A DNA stretch of 64,000 bases from a virus, in the IMG/VR virus record IMGVR_UViG_3300033145_002224, positions 37,438-101,437 of that record, one strand, 5' to 3'. Under the pieces are notes generated by a model. That model searched no databases. It saw nothing but the letters and a program-made list of their open reading frames with translations, and was not told the origin of the DNA. How positions within the stretch are numbered: the first letter of the stretch is position 1; every line of letters starts with the position of its first letter. Shown here piece after piece: positions 51,619-57,842 of this stretch. The translations under genes and the position numbers were made by a program.

Positions 51619-51885
51619 TTAATTAACAATTTTTAAAGCATCACCTAATTCATCCTCAAACCCATTACTACTAGATAATCTAAGCCAAACATTAATAGCA
51701 AACCTTATTGTATCTTTTATTTCCCTAGACATTTTATACTCTGGGTCACCCCCAACAGGATATGTTTCAAGTTCGGTCATTGCTCGCTCAATAAGCTTAA
51801 TTTTAAACGGAGCTTTTATAATTTTTATATACTCATCTAATGCATATAACATGCATATTTGAGTGGAGAATTTAATAATTTTCAT
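51619..51885 (-). CDS. 88-aa hypothetical protein
   Basis: 88 residues, mostly helical (FKIKLIERAMTELETYP; IKDTIRFAINVWLRLSSS). No motif of known function. It is the first gene after the tRNA and reads into the zinc-ribbon gene 5 bp on. Confidence 0.55.
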   Translation of the reverse strand: MKIIKFSTQICMLYALDEYIKIIKAPFKIKLIERAMTELETYPVGGDPEYKMSREIKDTIRFAINVWLRLSSSNGFEDELGDALKIVN

Positions 51886-51902
51886 TTAATTTAATTTATT
51901 CG

Positions 51903-51973
51903 CACCGGGCAGAGGTATCGCACCCCTGACTTAAGGTTTGGAATCTTATATGATACTATTTCACCAGCCCGGT
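51903..51973 (-). tRNA. tRNA-Trp (CCA anticodon)
   Basis: Acceptor ACCGGGC pairs with GCCCGGT (7 of 7). The D stem is GTGA/TCAT. The anticodon loop is TTCCAAA (anticodon CCA) and the anticodon stem TAAGA/CCTTA has one A-C mismatch at 31-39. The T stem AGGGG/CCTCT encloses TGCGATA. The discriminator is G, as in bacterial tRNA-Trp. CCA is not encoded. The D loop lacks the usual GG, so it may be degenerate. Confidence 0.7.
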
Positions 51974-52003
51974 TTAACTTAAAAACTGAGCTGATGTACT
52001 TGT

Positions 52004-52165
52004 TTAATCTGTTTCATTGAGCTTAATATCCGAACGTCTAAATAACCTTCGCATACGACCAAATCCTTGATTAACACGACGTGTTTTGTCCCCTTCGCAT
52101 GTTCCAAGACCTCTACCGGTCTTTGGTCCAGCACCCTGGGGTCCCGTTTTGTCATATCCTGGCAT
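52004..52165 (-). CDS. DUF5320-like small protein
   Basis: 53 residues in a frame too short for routine calling. MPGYDKTGPQGAGPKTGRGL, then GTC, matches the DUF5320 signature (MPgxDgtGPxGxGpxTGRGxGxC). A basic C-terminus follows (RMRRLFRRSDIK). GGTGGTGAG precedes the ATG at 52165. An overlapping 65-residue frame (51979-52176) is rejected. The family's function is unknown; it occurs near metal-cofactor genes in bacteria and archaea and in some phages. Confidence 0.8.
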   Translation of the reverse strand: MPGYDKTGPQGAGPKTGRGLGTCEGDKTRRVNQGFGRMRRLFRRSDIKLNETD

Positions 52166-52192
52166 ATTCTCACCACCTTTCTAGTTTTAAGT

Positions 52193-52546
52193 TTATTTTT
52201 CTCTTAATATTATATTATTTTTATGTGTTAACAACTCATCATCCTTCCACCTTGTTGGCTTTTTTATTTCAATACCATCACCTAATAAAATATGTATGAT
52301 AACATCCCTTTTAATTCCCTTTGCTATGTCTAATAATGATTTTAAAAATGTACACCCCTGTGAAATATATTTATCATCTTTTGTTTTTTTAACAAAACTA
52401 CCAATACAGTTATATTTACTAGTTGAATCTCCGTTTTTACATTTATATCCAAAAAATTTATAACCCCCATCTTCCCACAAAAACCCAGGTGCAGGTATTT
52501 TATCAATAAATTTTTCAACAATTATATTTACTTCTTCTTTTTCCAC
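52193..52546 (-). CDS. 117-aa hypothetical protein
   Basis: 117 residues: a helical start (KEEVNIIVEKFIDKIPA), a beta middle with two Cys (YKCKNGDSTSKYNCIGSF) and a helix (CTFLKSLLDIAKGIKRDVI). No known motif. It lies between the DUF5320 gene and a small GTG-start gene. Confidence 0.55.
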   Translation of the reverse strand: MEKEEVNIIVEKFIDKIPAPGFLWEDGGYKFFGYKCKNGDSTSKYNCIGSFVKKTKDDKYISQGCTFLKSLLDIAKGIKRDVIIHILLGDGIEIKKPTRWKDDELLTHKNNIILREK

Positions 52547-52586
52547 TTTACTTTAATTTAATGGGGATGCGCGGTTTTTACATCCC

Positions 52587-52733
52587 CTATTTTTTTACAT
52601 TATTTTTATTACCTTCCTTAAACACCCATCTCTCAAACCAAACCTCATTAATGGATTTGATTTTCAATAATTTTTTAATTAGTTTTTTTTCGTCTTTATC
52701 CGTTGTGTGTATTATGAATTGTATTTGATTCAC
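52587..52733 (-). CDS. 48-aa hypothetical protein with GTG start
   Basis: The frame starts at GTG 52733 with AGAGGAGG seven bases upstream, a strong Shine-Dalgarno site. It ends with TAG at 52587. The product begins MNQIQFIIHTTDKDEKKLIK and contains NEVWFERWVF. The ribosome-binding site makes it more likely real than its length alone would suggest. Function unknown. Confidence 0.6.
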   Translation of the reverse strand: MNQIQFIIHTTDKDEKKLIKKLLKIKSINEVWFERWVFKEGNKNNVKK

Positions 52734-52734
52734 T

Positions 52735-52941
52735 TTAAGCCTCCTCTACTATTCTTACCGGAAAACCGCCATTTATATTAATATTCATAAATGCACTTAT
52801 ATTAAAATACAAAAATGAACAACAATGAAATAACCACCCAAAATAATCCCATCTCCAACTCTTTACCGCTACACAACTATCATTATCATCATCGTCTACT
52901 TTAACGGGCCAAAAATCGAATATTATACCTTTTTTAATCAT
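52735..52941 (-). CDS. 68-aa hypothetical protein
   Basis: 68 residues: an acidic DDDDND run, an aromatic middle (WRWDYFGWLFHCCSFLYF) that could cross or touch the membrane, and a C-terminal FPVRIVEEA. It overlaps the HU-like gene by 8 bp, which supports co-translation. No known family. Confidence 0.5.
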   Translation of the reverse strand: MIKKGIIFDFWPVKVDDDDNDSCVAVKSWRWDYFGWLFHCCSFLYFNISAFMNININGGFPVRIVEEA

Positions 52942-53242
52942 TTGTTTTTATTCCCATCATATAAGTCCTGAGCTTATAACCTGGTTTAAATTTAATTTGA
53001 TTCCTGCCAGGAATAATAATTCGCTGGCCAGGATTTTTAGCATCGTTTGCAAACCTGTCTTTGCCATCATGTAATTTAAAAATACCCCAATCTGGCACCT
53101 CACAAACACCTTTTTTTCTAATATTAGCTATTATAACCTTTAAAAACCCATAATATACGGTTTTAACCACCTCTGGCTCCATATAATTACTTTTTTCGCT
53201 AAGTTCACGCCAAAATTCAGTTTTTTGTCTATTTGACATCAT
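52934..53242 (-). CDS. HU/IHF-like DNA-binding protein
   Basis: 102 residues with the HU fold pattern: an N-terminal helix pair (KTEFWRELSEKS, EPEVVKTVYYGFLKVIIANI), then VCEVPDWGIFKLHDGKDR, corresponding to the strand leading into the DNA-binding arm, and IIIPGRNQIKFKPGYKLR at the end. Met2 may be the start. It would bend and organise DNA. It is the first gene downstream of the sigma70-like promoter at 53488-53516, ~250 bp away. Confidence 0.75.
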   Translation of the reverse strand: MMSNRQKTEFWRELSEKSNYMEPEVVKTVYYGFLKVIIANIRKKGVCEVPDWGIFKLHDGKDRFANDAKNPGQRIIIPGRNQIKFKPGYKLRTYMMGIKTND

Positions 53243-53462
53243 ATAGTCAAGATTAAGTTCTGGTAGATGGATCTATAAATAAATCCACTTAATACACTTT
53301 TAACTAATATTAGCCCCAAAAATACTTAAAGGATACAAGAAAGTAGTAGTGGAATACGAAAATCAGATAAAAACCCTACCAGAACTCGATTCTGCTATAT
53401 AAATTTGCTGTTTTCAGCCGAATAAGGGGGCAGCCGCCTAACCCTGGAAATAAGTATAAACG

Positions 53463-53535
53463 TTATCCACAATACTCAGCTATAATCAGTATAGCAAATC
53501 ATAGGACACTTGTCAAGTGGATAACTTATGGATAA
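53463..53535. other. cluster of DnaA-box-like sites
   Basis: TTATCCACA at 53463-53471 is a perfect DnaA box. Minus-strand TTATCCACT (53516-53524) and TTATCCATA (53527-53535) match 8 of 9. They flank the promoter at 53488-53516. The set may be part of a replication origin or a DnaA-controlled promoter. Confidence 0.5.
53488..53516 (-). promoter_or_regulatory. sigma70-type promoter
   Basis: Minus strand TTGACA, a 17-bp spacer and TATACT with an upstream TGC extension. Near-consensus and flanked by DnaA-box-like sites. It would drive the HU-like gene and the small genes to its left. No ORF is seen in the ~240-bp leader. Confidence 0.75.
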
Positions 53536-53569
53536 AAAAAACGGGAGCGAGCTACATTTGTCGCTCCCG
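53534..53569 (-). terminator. rho-independent terminator
   Basis: Minus strand CGGGAGCGA (53569-53561) pairs perfectly with TCGCTCCCG (53550-53542), followed by eight T. It ends the 53.5-55.8 kb transcript; its stem includes the stop of the zinc-ribbon gene. Confidence 0.9.
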
Positions 53570-53707
53570 ACCTGATTGTTGCTTAAACAAAACAGGATTT
53601 TTTAGGTACTGTTGCCAGTTTTTTTTTGCCACGAAATGTGAACAGTTATATAAACAGCGGTCTGAACCACAATACCTTTTTTTGCCACAATTCGGGCAAT
53701 CACTCAA
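53552..53707 (-). CDS. 51-aa zinc-ribbon protein (TTG start)
   Basis: Frame from TTG 53707 to TAG 53552. The product reads MSDCPNCGKKRYCGSDRCLY onward, with CPNC and CGSDRC knuckles. The TTG overlaps the stop of the upstream exported-protein gene (ATTGAGTGA), indicating translational coupling. The terminator stem overlaps its 3' end. Function unknown; the Cys pattern is seen directly. Confidence 0.6.
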   Translation of the reverse strand: MSDCPNCGKKRYCGSDRCLYNCSHFVAKKNWQQYLKNPVLFKQQSGRERQM

Positions 53708-54038
53708 TTGGTACTTTCTTGGCCTCATTTACACGCTCCTTTCGGCGAGCCTCCCAAACCATTTTTAATTCACCATTAACAACTTCAAAAAAAGCAATCG
53801 GATTTTTGTTATAATCCATAAGTGCGGCAGCAATAGGTTTGTCGCCCTTTTTAAAATCAAAGGCAAGAAATTCTACAGCAACGCAATGTTGAAATACTGC
53901 CACCCTTTTTGGATGATTTTTATACTTGATTACCAAGTCTTTAAAACCTTGTAAATCATCCGCCCTAGCCAACTGACTACAAAGGCCTAAGCTTAAAAAT
54001 GCAATCAGCATTACAATTACTATAGTTAATCTATTCAT
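53700..54038 (-). CDS. exported hypothetical protein
   Basis: 112 residues. The N-terminus is a signal peptide: basic start, hydrophobic core LTIVIVMLIAFLSLGLC (4-20), and a signal peptidase I-like site ARA|DD near 26. The mature part is small and mixed alpha/beta (VAVFQHCVAVEFLAFDFKKG). GGAGG precedes the ATG. It may act in the periplasm or on the surface, for example in superinfection exclusion, but there is no direct evidence. Confidence 0.7.
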   Translation of the reverse strand: MNRLTIVIVMLIAFLSLGLCSQLARADDLQGFKDLVIKYKNHPKRVAVFQHCVAVEFLAFDFKKGDKPIAAALMDYNKNPIAFFEVVNGELKMVWEARRKERVNEAKKVPIE

Positions 54039-54255
54039 CTTGCCTCCTTTTTAGCCAATATGCTTGTTTATTCCAAAAATTGTTTAAAAGAAATTCAATA
54101 ATTTCATCGGGCAACATATTCGTAAAAAGTCTATGATAAAGGTCGTGGTACTTGCCGTCAACAATGGCTATATTATTCGGTAAATTTGAGCCACCCCGGC
54201 TACTTGGTATTATGTGATGTCTTGTTCTTCTTTTGTGTTTCTTCCTTTTTGCCAT
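54031..54255 (-). CDS. small HNH-like protein
   Basis: 74 residues from ATG 54255 (MAKRKKHKRRTRHHIIPSSR). GGAGG lies just upstream, so this start is better than an upstream one at 54285. The sequence HHIIPSSRGG...NNIAIVDGKYHDLYH matches the short HNH-like family, with its typical C-terminal LPDEIIEFLLNNFW. Nuclease activity is possible but not assured in such short versions. Confidence 0.7.
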   Translation of the reverse strand: MAKRKKHKRRTRHHIIPSSRGGSNLPNNIAIVDGKYHDLYHRLFTNMLPDEIIEFLLNNFWNKQAYWLKRRQDE

Positions 54256-54412
54256 AATATGGCCTCCGTTTTCCACCGTGATCACGATAATAGCTGACTA
54301 TTTCTTTTGGTATATCCCTAATATCCGGCATTCTTGTTTTCTTAATTTTTTGATATGCCCGATAAATCCATAATCCGATAAAAAACAATCCTATCAATAG
54401 CCAAATTTTCAT
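54200..54412 (-). CDS. small membrane protein, copy 1 (IPKEI family)
   Basis: 70 residues. One N-terminal transmembrane helix (IWLLIGLFFIGLWIYRAY) and a basic tail with IPKEIVSYYRDHGGKRRPYY. The tail matches that of the plus-strand product of 56911-57096 (IPKDIITHYKTNDGKRKPTY), so the two are homologous copies on opposite arms. GGAGG precedes the start. It overlaps the HNH-like gene by 56 bp. Function unknown. Confidence 0.65.
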   Translation of the reverse strand: MKIWLLIGLFFIGLWIYRAYQKIKKTRMPDIRDIPKEIVSYYRDHGGKRRPYYGKKEETQKKNKTSHNTK

Positions 54413-54666
54413 TTCAATTACCTCCTTTTTAGGTTGTAAGGAACTTATTTACTAATAATAATGGTTAAATTGAGGCTAGGTGTTTTCATCCTGCCTGATG
54501 GTTTTTATTTAGGTTTAGTCCCGTGTGGTATCCACTCCACACAACTTTTTTTTATTTAACCATTGTTATTAATAAACAAGAAAATAGTAGCCCGTCCCAG
54601 AGTAAGGCTACCAATTTAATCAATTAAGATTATTAGGTTTTTCTCTACTGGGACGAGCGAGATGTG
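54413..54666. other. structured intergenic region with competing hairpins
   Basis: A 17-bp inverted repeat (54453-54469 with 54555-54571, one G-U) closes a loop that holds GTGTGG/CCACAC followed by eight T on the plus strand. Next to it, GTAGCC/GGCTAC (54587-54611) and CGTCCCAG/CTGGGACG (54593-54655) cannot form together. No coding frame is convincing. Confidence 0.6.
54523..54553 (+). terminator. plus-strand terminator-like hairpin
   Basis: GTGTGG-TATCCACT-CCACAC, then AAC and eight T. It points against the local genes, so it would stop antisense or readthrough RNA entering from the left. Confidence 0.55.
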
Positions 54667-55443
54667 TTAAAAGGATATATGGATGTCCTTTTTTTTACCA
54701 AAGAACTGGGCTTTTGGACTACCGATTTTGGATGGCGGAAAACCTTTCATTTGTGCGTAACTAAGCTGATAGCCAAGATAGTGGCCTGTAATGGTAAGAT
54801 ATTGCTTTTTATAGGCAATGGTTTTGTTTCGCATATTGATATATTGCCTTTCAATCGCAATAGAGGCCAGATCGTGCACATGGGCCATAAACACAGCATC
54901 GCAGTCAAAATAGTGTGAAATATCGGTTATCGCCTTTAATTTGGTATAAACAAATCTTGAACCACTAGCACCGTGAAGCGTATAAATGGAATATTTCATA
55001 TCCCCAACATTTAAAAGATGCCAACAGGCAGATGATAGAAACGGTACCCTGAGTGTACCAGCCATAATTTTAGCGATATTCACGCCAGAGCTTTTGTAAA
55101 TTCTATCTTCATGATTACCGGAATGTAATCCGAGTATCAAGCCGGCATCAGCTAAGGATCTAAGATATTCCACAACATCTTCCATTTGTCTTTGGGGTTC
55201 AAGTTTTTGTGCATACACACTATCTCCGATTGAACCTGTAATTCCACACTCCAACAAATCACCCATTAATATCACATAGATGTGCTTTTCCAGACAATAG
55301 TCCAACATTTTTGTTGCCTCATCTATAAGACAAGTTGGGTGGCCATAGTGCCAATCTCCAAAAAATACGATAGACGCATAATCTTTTTTCCCAGTCTTCA
55401 ACAACTTACGATTTAACTTAACGGGTCTGCCTTGTCTAAGCAT
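54667..55443 (-). CDS. calcineurin-like metallophosphoesterase, copy 2
   Basis: 258 residues, all motifs present: GDWH (29-32), GD (61-62), GNHED (109-113), HG (157-158) and AHVHD (187-191). It is a close paralogue of the 20452-21297 product (shared ECG-T-SIGDSVY, HG-SGSRF, TGHYLGY, SYAQMKG) but has GGAGG at its start and a different N-terminus. The copies are 33 kb apart in regions with different promoters, so they may act at different times. Substrate unknown. Confidence 0.85.
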   Translation of the reverse strand: MLRQGRPVKLNRKLLKTGKKDYASIVFFGDWHYGHPTCLIDEATKMLDYCLEKHIYVILMGDLLECGITGSIGDSVYAQKLEPQRQMEDVVEYLRSLADAGLILGLHSGNHEDRIYKSSGVNIAKIMAGTLRVPFLSSACWHLLNVGDMKYSIYTLHGASGSRFVYTKLKAITDISHYFDCDAVFMAHVHDLASIAIERQYINMRNKTIAYKKQYLTITGHYLGYQLSYAQMKGFPPSKIGSPKAQFFGKKKDIHISF

Positions 55444-55456
55444 TTTAAATCACCTC

Positions 55457-55585
55457 CTATGGGTATGGTGGTTTGGAGCGTTCACCCCTACCACACTCGC
55501 AATCTTCACAATCGCATGGTTTATCTTTCTTTTCACAATCATCTTTATCCTTGTCACAATCCTTACAACCCTTATCCTTATCCAT
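55457..55585 (-). CDS. 42-aa Cys/Asp/Lys-rich protein
   Basis: Frame from ATG 55585 to TAG 55457, with AGGAGG eight bases ahead of the start. The product reads MDKDKGCKDCDKDKDDCEKK and continues with CDCEDCECG, so it has seven Cys in 42 residues. It may bind metal ions. It precedes the phosphoesterase gene by 13 bp; perhaps it supplies metal to it, but that is speculation. Confidence 0.65.
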   Translation of the reverse strand: MDKDKGCKDCDKDKDDCEKKDKPCDCEDCECGRGERSKPPYP

Positions 55586-55606
55586 CTTAACACCTCCTAT
55601 TAAATT

Positions 55607-55789
55607 TTAAAAAGAACCATCGAATACCGGTTCCGGCATCCATATATAAACTAAAACAATAAACATTAAAACAAGAGCGATCATATTATAAGCCACCCCA
55701 TTCATGGCGGTAGAGAGAATACAGGCAACTATATTCTTAATCAGCACCACTATTATAACCACCGCGAATATTGTCATTAATAATTCCAT
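55607..55789 (-). CDS. 60-aa two-helix membrane protein
   Basis: From ATG 55789 (MELLMTIFAVVIIVVLIKNI), preferred over 55819 because the promoter -10 ends only 6 bp upstream. A second hydrophobic segment is MIALVLMFIVLVYIWMP. The ATG lies where transcription should begin, so the mRNA may be leaderless. No family. Confidence 0.6.
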   Translation of the reverse strand: MELLMTIFAVVIIVVLIKNIVACILSTAMNGVAYNMIALVLMFIVLVYIWMPEPVFDGSF

Positions 55790-55795
55790 ATTTAC

Positions 55796-55824
55796 AGTAT
55801 AGCATAAGTTGGACTTCAAATCAA
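55796..55824 (-). promoter_or_regulatory. sigma70-type promoter, possibly leaderless
   Basis: Minus strand TTGATT, 17-bp spacer, TATACT with upstream TGC. It drives the 53.5-55.8 kb group. The distance to the ATG at 55789 is 6 bp. Confidence 0.7.
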
Positions 55825-56167
55825 TATCAAATCCTAATATTTAATAATATAAAAAATCTGTCGATTAAAGGGTGGTTTTTACCAGATAGGGGTCCCATCC
55901 CTAGACCCCCCCCCACGGTTAGTTTGTAGGGGCTATAATGCCCTTTTTAGAGGTTTAAGGGTCTAGAGGTGATAATATACCATAATAATAACTATAACTC
56001 ACTGTATAGGGCTAAAAGCGTTAAAAAACGTCTAGGGAGTGGGTGGGTACCTTACCTACCTTCCATTACAATATCTAGGAGTCCCAAACAAGAGTACTCC
56101 CCCCATCCCTCGCGCCACGTATTAATACCTATTTATTATATATTATTTATTTTTAATCTATAAGTAT
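55825..56167. other. inter-arm non-coding region
   Basis: No gene. It holds a poly-C run (~55905-55914), CTAGACCC paired with GGGTCTAG about 60 bp apart, and a plus-strand hairpin AGGGGC-TATAAT-GCCCTT followed by T. It separates the leftward and rightward gene arms and is a candidate origin or bidirectional control region. Confidence 0.5.
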
Positions 56168-56323
56168 ATGCGTAAGCCTATTTATATCATCAAGGACGCT
56201 GTCACTCAGGAAGAACTGGCCTGTGAGGCTAACTACCTAGTGTTCCAGCGTAAGCTATCAGTGTATGTTGGGGAGGGAGTAGCTGTCTATACGTTAACAG
56301 AAACCACCATAGTAATAAGATAG
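56168..56323 (+). CDS. 51-aa hypothetical protein
   Basis: ATG 56168 to TAG 56323. The product reads MRKPIYIIKDAVTQEELACE, then ANYLVFQRKLSVYVGEGVAV. Codon use (CTG, GCC, GTC) is unlike the A/C-rich genes that follow. No Shine-Dalgarno site. A balanced small globular protein by appearance. It is the first plus-strand gene. Function unknown. Confidence 0.5.
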   Translation: MRKPIYIIKDAVTQEELACEANYLVFQRKLSVYVGEGVAVYTLTETTIVIR

Positions 56324-56501
56324 TATAATAGTAATGGTTATAGTAGTGGAGTGTGTGTAGAATATGTGCTAAATCACCCTTACAATTATGTAAAATCACC
56401 TCTGAATTATCCAAATCACCATAATCCACCTCTAAAATTCACCCCTGAATAATTAAAACCATAAAATACCTACTTATTATAATATATATATTGTTTATTA
56501 C

Positions 56502-56592
56502 ATTCTAGAGAGTGGCGGACTGTGCTCTGCTATTAAGTGGTTTGTTAACTGCTAATTAATATATACTAGTCAATATATTATCTCTCTAGAAT
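56502..56592. repeat. 11-bp perfect inverted repeat before plus-strand operon
   Basis: ATTCTAGAGAG (56502-56512) and CTCTCTAGAAT (56582-56592) enclose ~69 bp that contain GTGGCGGACTGTGCTC and AT-rich palindromes. It lies 40 bp before the next gene and may act as an operator or RNA stem. Confidence 0.55.
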
Positions 56593-56632
56593 ATAGTAAA
56601 TAATCACCTCTAAATAACTAACACACAAACAT

Positions 56633-56911
56633 ATGAACTTCATAACTAAAACACTTAAAAAACACATACTTCATACACCTCTAACTATTAAACAACAAAA
56701 AACATTTAGAACAATACTAAAATATACATACACACCAATTATTAAAACATACTATATCTTATATCACCTACCTAAAACACTATACTACAAAACCTACACA
56801 CTCTACTTTATTATCTACAACTTCATACTTAAACAAATACTAAAAAACAAAAACAAACAACTTAATAAACTTAAATACTTCACTGGTGAACACAAACATA
56901 GGAGGCTATAA
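56633..56911 (+). CDS. 92-aa Lys/Tyr-rich hypothetical protein
   Basis: 92 residues, rich in Lys, Tyr, Thr and Ile, with amphipathic helices (KTYYILYHLPKTLYYKTYTL). No known motif. Its TAA overlaps the next ATG (TAATG), and AGGAGG for that gene lies inside its 3' end, so the next gene is translationally coupled. Confidence 0.55.
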   Translation: MNFITKTLKKHILHTPLTIKQQKTFRTILKYTYTPIIKTYYILYHLPKTLYYKTYTLYFIIYNFILKQILKNKNKQLNKLKYFTGEHKHRRL

Positions 56912-57096
56912 TGAATAAAATACTCAACATTCTATACATACTATATCTTTTCATCCTTAAACTTCCAATCTACTTATTTACCAAATTAAGAAAACCACCT
57001 CAACCACCCCTCCACATAACCATCCCAAAAGATATAATAACCCACTACAAAACCAATGACGGTAAAAGAAAACCTACCTACAAAAGGAGGACATAA
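56911..57096 (+). CDS. small membrane protein, copy 2 (IPKEI family)
   Basis: 61 residues: one hydrophobic helix (LNILYILYLFILKLPIYLF) and a basic tail ITIPKDIITHYKTNDGKRKP. Homologous to the minus-strand product of 54200-54412. A strong GGAGG site precedes it, and its stop overlaps the next ATG. Confidence 0.65.
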   Translation: MNKILNILYILYLFILKLPIYLFTKLRKPPQPPLHITIPKDIITHYKTNDGKRKPTYKRRT

Positions 57097-57284
57097 TGAG
57101 TAAAACTATATACTGCTCAGATTGTATTCGTTGTAAAGAATGTGAAGAAAAAGATAGCAAGAGTATTAAACCACTCTTAACACCACTCAAAAATAATGTT
57201 GTTAAAACTAACATAGGTTCTGAAATATACTGCGGTAGATTTCTTCCTAAACAACCTATGATAACTTCTATCTTTGCATTCTAA
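57096..57284 (+). CDS. Cys-rich small protein
   Basis: 62 residues. CSDCIRCKEC near the start and one Cys at ~46 (EIYCGRF) suggest a metal site. GGAGG six bases upstream. It ends the three-gene coupled set; a weak hairpin GAGAGTT/AACTCTC at ~57300-57335 follows. Confidence 0.6.
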   Translation: MSKTIYCSDCIRCKECEEKDSKSIKPLLTPLKNNVVKTNIGSEIYCGRFLPKQPMITSIFAF

Positions 57285-57452
57285 TCATAGTCTCTTTGAG
57301 AGTTCGGACTTTAACTGAAACTCTCTCCACTTCTTTAACTATTAATTTATATATTTTAACACCTCTAAATACCTATTTATTATAATTATTAATTAATAAT
57401 AAACCTTAGTTAGTCCAGACATTATCGCTACCTAAGGATATTAAATAAACGT

Positions 57453-57593
57453 ATGGGAGAACAAGAAATCAACACAAAGCTTAACAATCTAGCTTTCTCT
57501 TTCAGTAGCCGTACTTTCACGAGCCTTGGAAAACTGCTGGGTGCTAAGCCAATTTCATTCTTTCTTACCAACGCTGATAGCAAAGCGAACTAA
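57453..57593 (+). CDS. 46-aa hypothetical protein
   Basis: ATG 57453 to TAA 57593: MGEQEINTKLNNLAFSFSSR, then LGKLLGAKPISFFLTNADS. Codon use is more balanced than in the following genes. It is followed at once by two hairpins. Function unknown. Confidence 0.5.
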   Translation: MGEQEINTKLNNLAFSFSSRTFTSLGKLLGAKPISFFLTNADSKAN

Positions 57594-57637
57594 GATAGCA
57601 TTCTATGCTATCTTGTATGTTTTATCCAAAAACATAC
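57592..57637 (+). terminator. two consecutive hairpins after small gene
   Basis: AAGATAGCAT-TCT-ATGCTATCTT (perfect 10-bp stem, 57592-57614) and GTATGTTTT-ATCCA-AAAACATAC (57615-57637). The second has a T-run in its stem. Together they look like a terminator or processing signal. Confidence 0.6.
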
Positions 57638-57842
57638 GACACTTTTATCAACATCAAAGTCTTTGTGCTATTCATATCCTGCAAGGCGAGAATAGATAAT
57701 ATGAGTATCGTGTCATCATATATGGCATAACTAACAGCAAAGACTAGGCACTGTCCTACTACTAATTCACATACTATAAACCTAAACTTTGCGTACTTAA
57801 CAAGTGCATAGCATTTTCGGTACGTAAAGAGATTTCAATCGT
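57638..57842 (+). other. possible structured RNA or leader
   Basis: About 200 bp without a gene. AGTCTTTGTGCT (57658-57669) can pair with AGCAAAGACT (57736-57745) around inner stems such as ATATGA/TCATAT. It may be a small RNA or the leader of the following gene. Confidence 0.45.

Noticed and set aside
51979-52176. 65-residue minus-strand frame
   Set aside because: It overlaps the DUF5320-like gene in another frame, which has a clear family signature and a better start.
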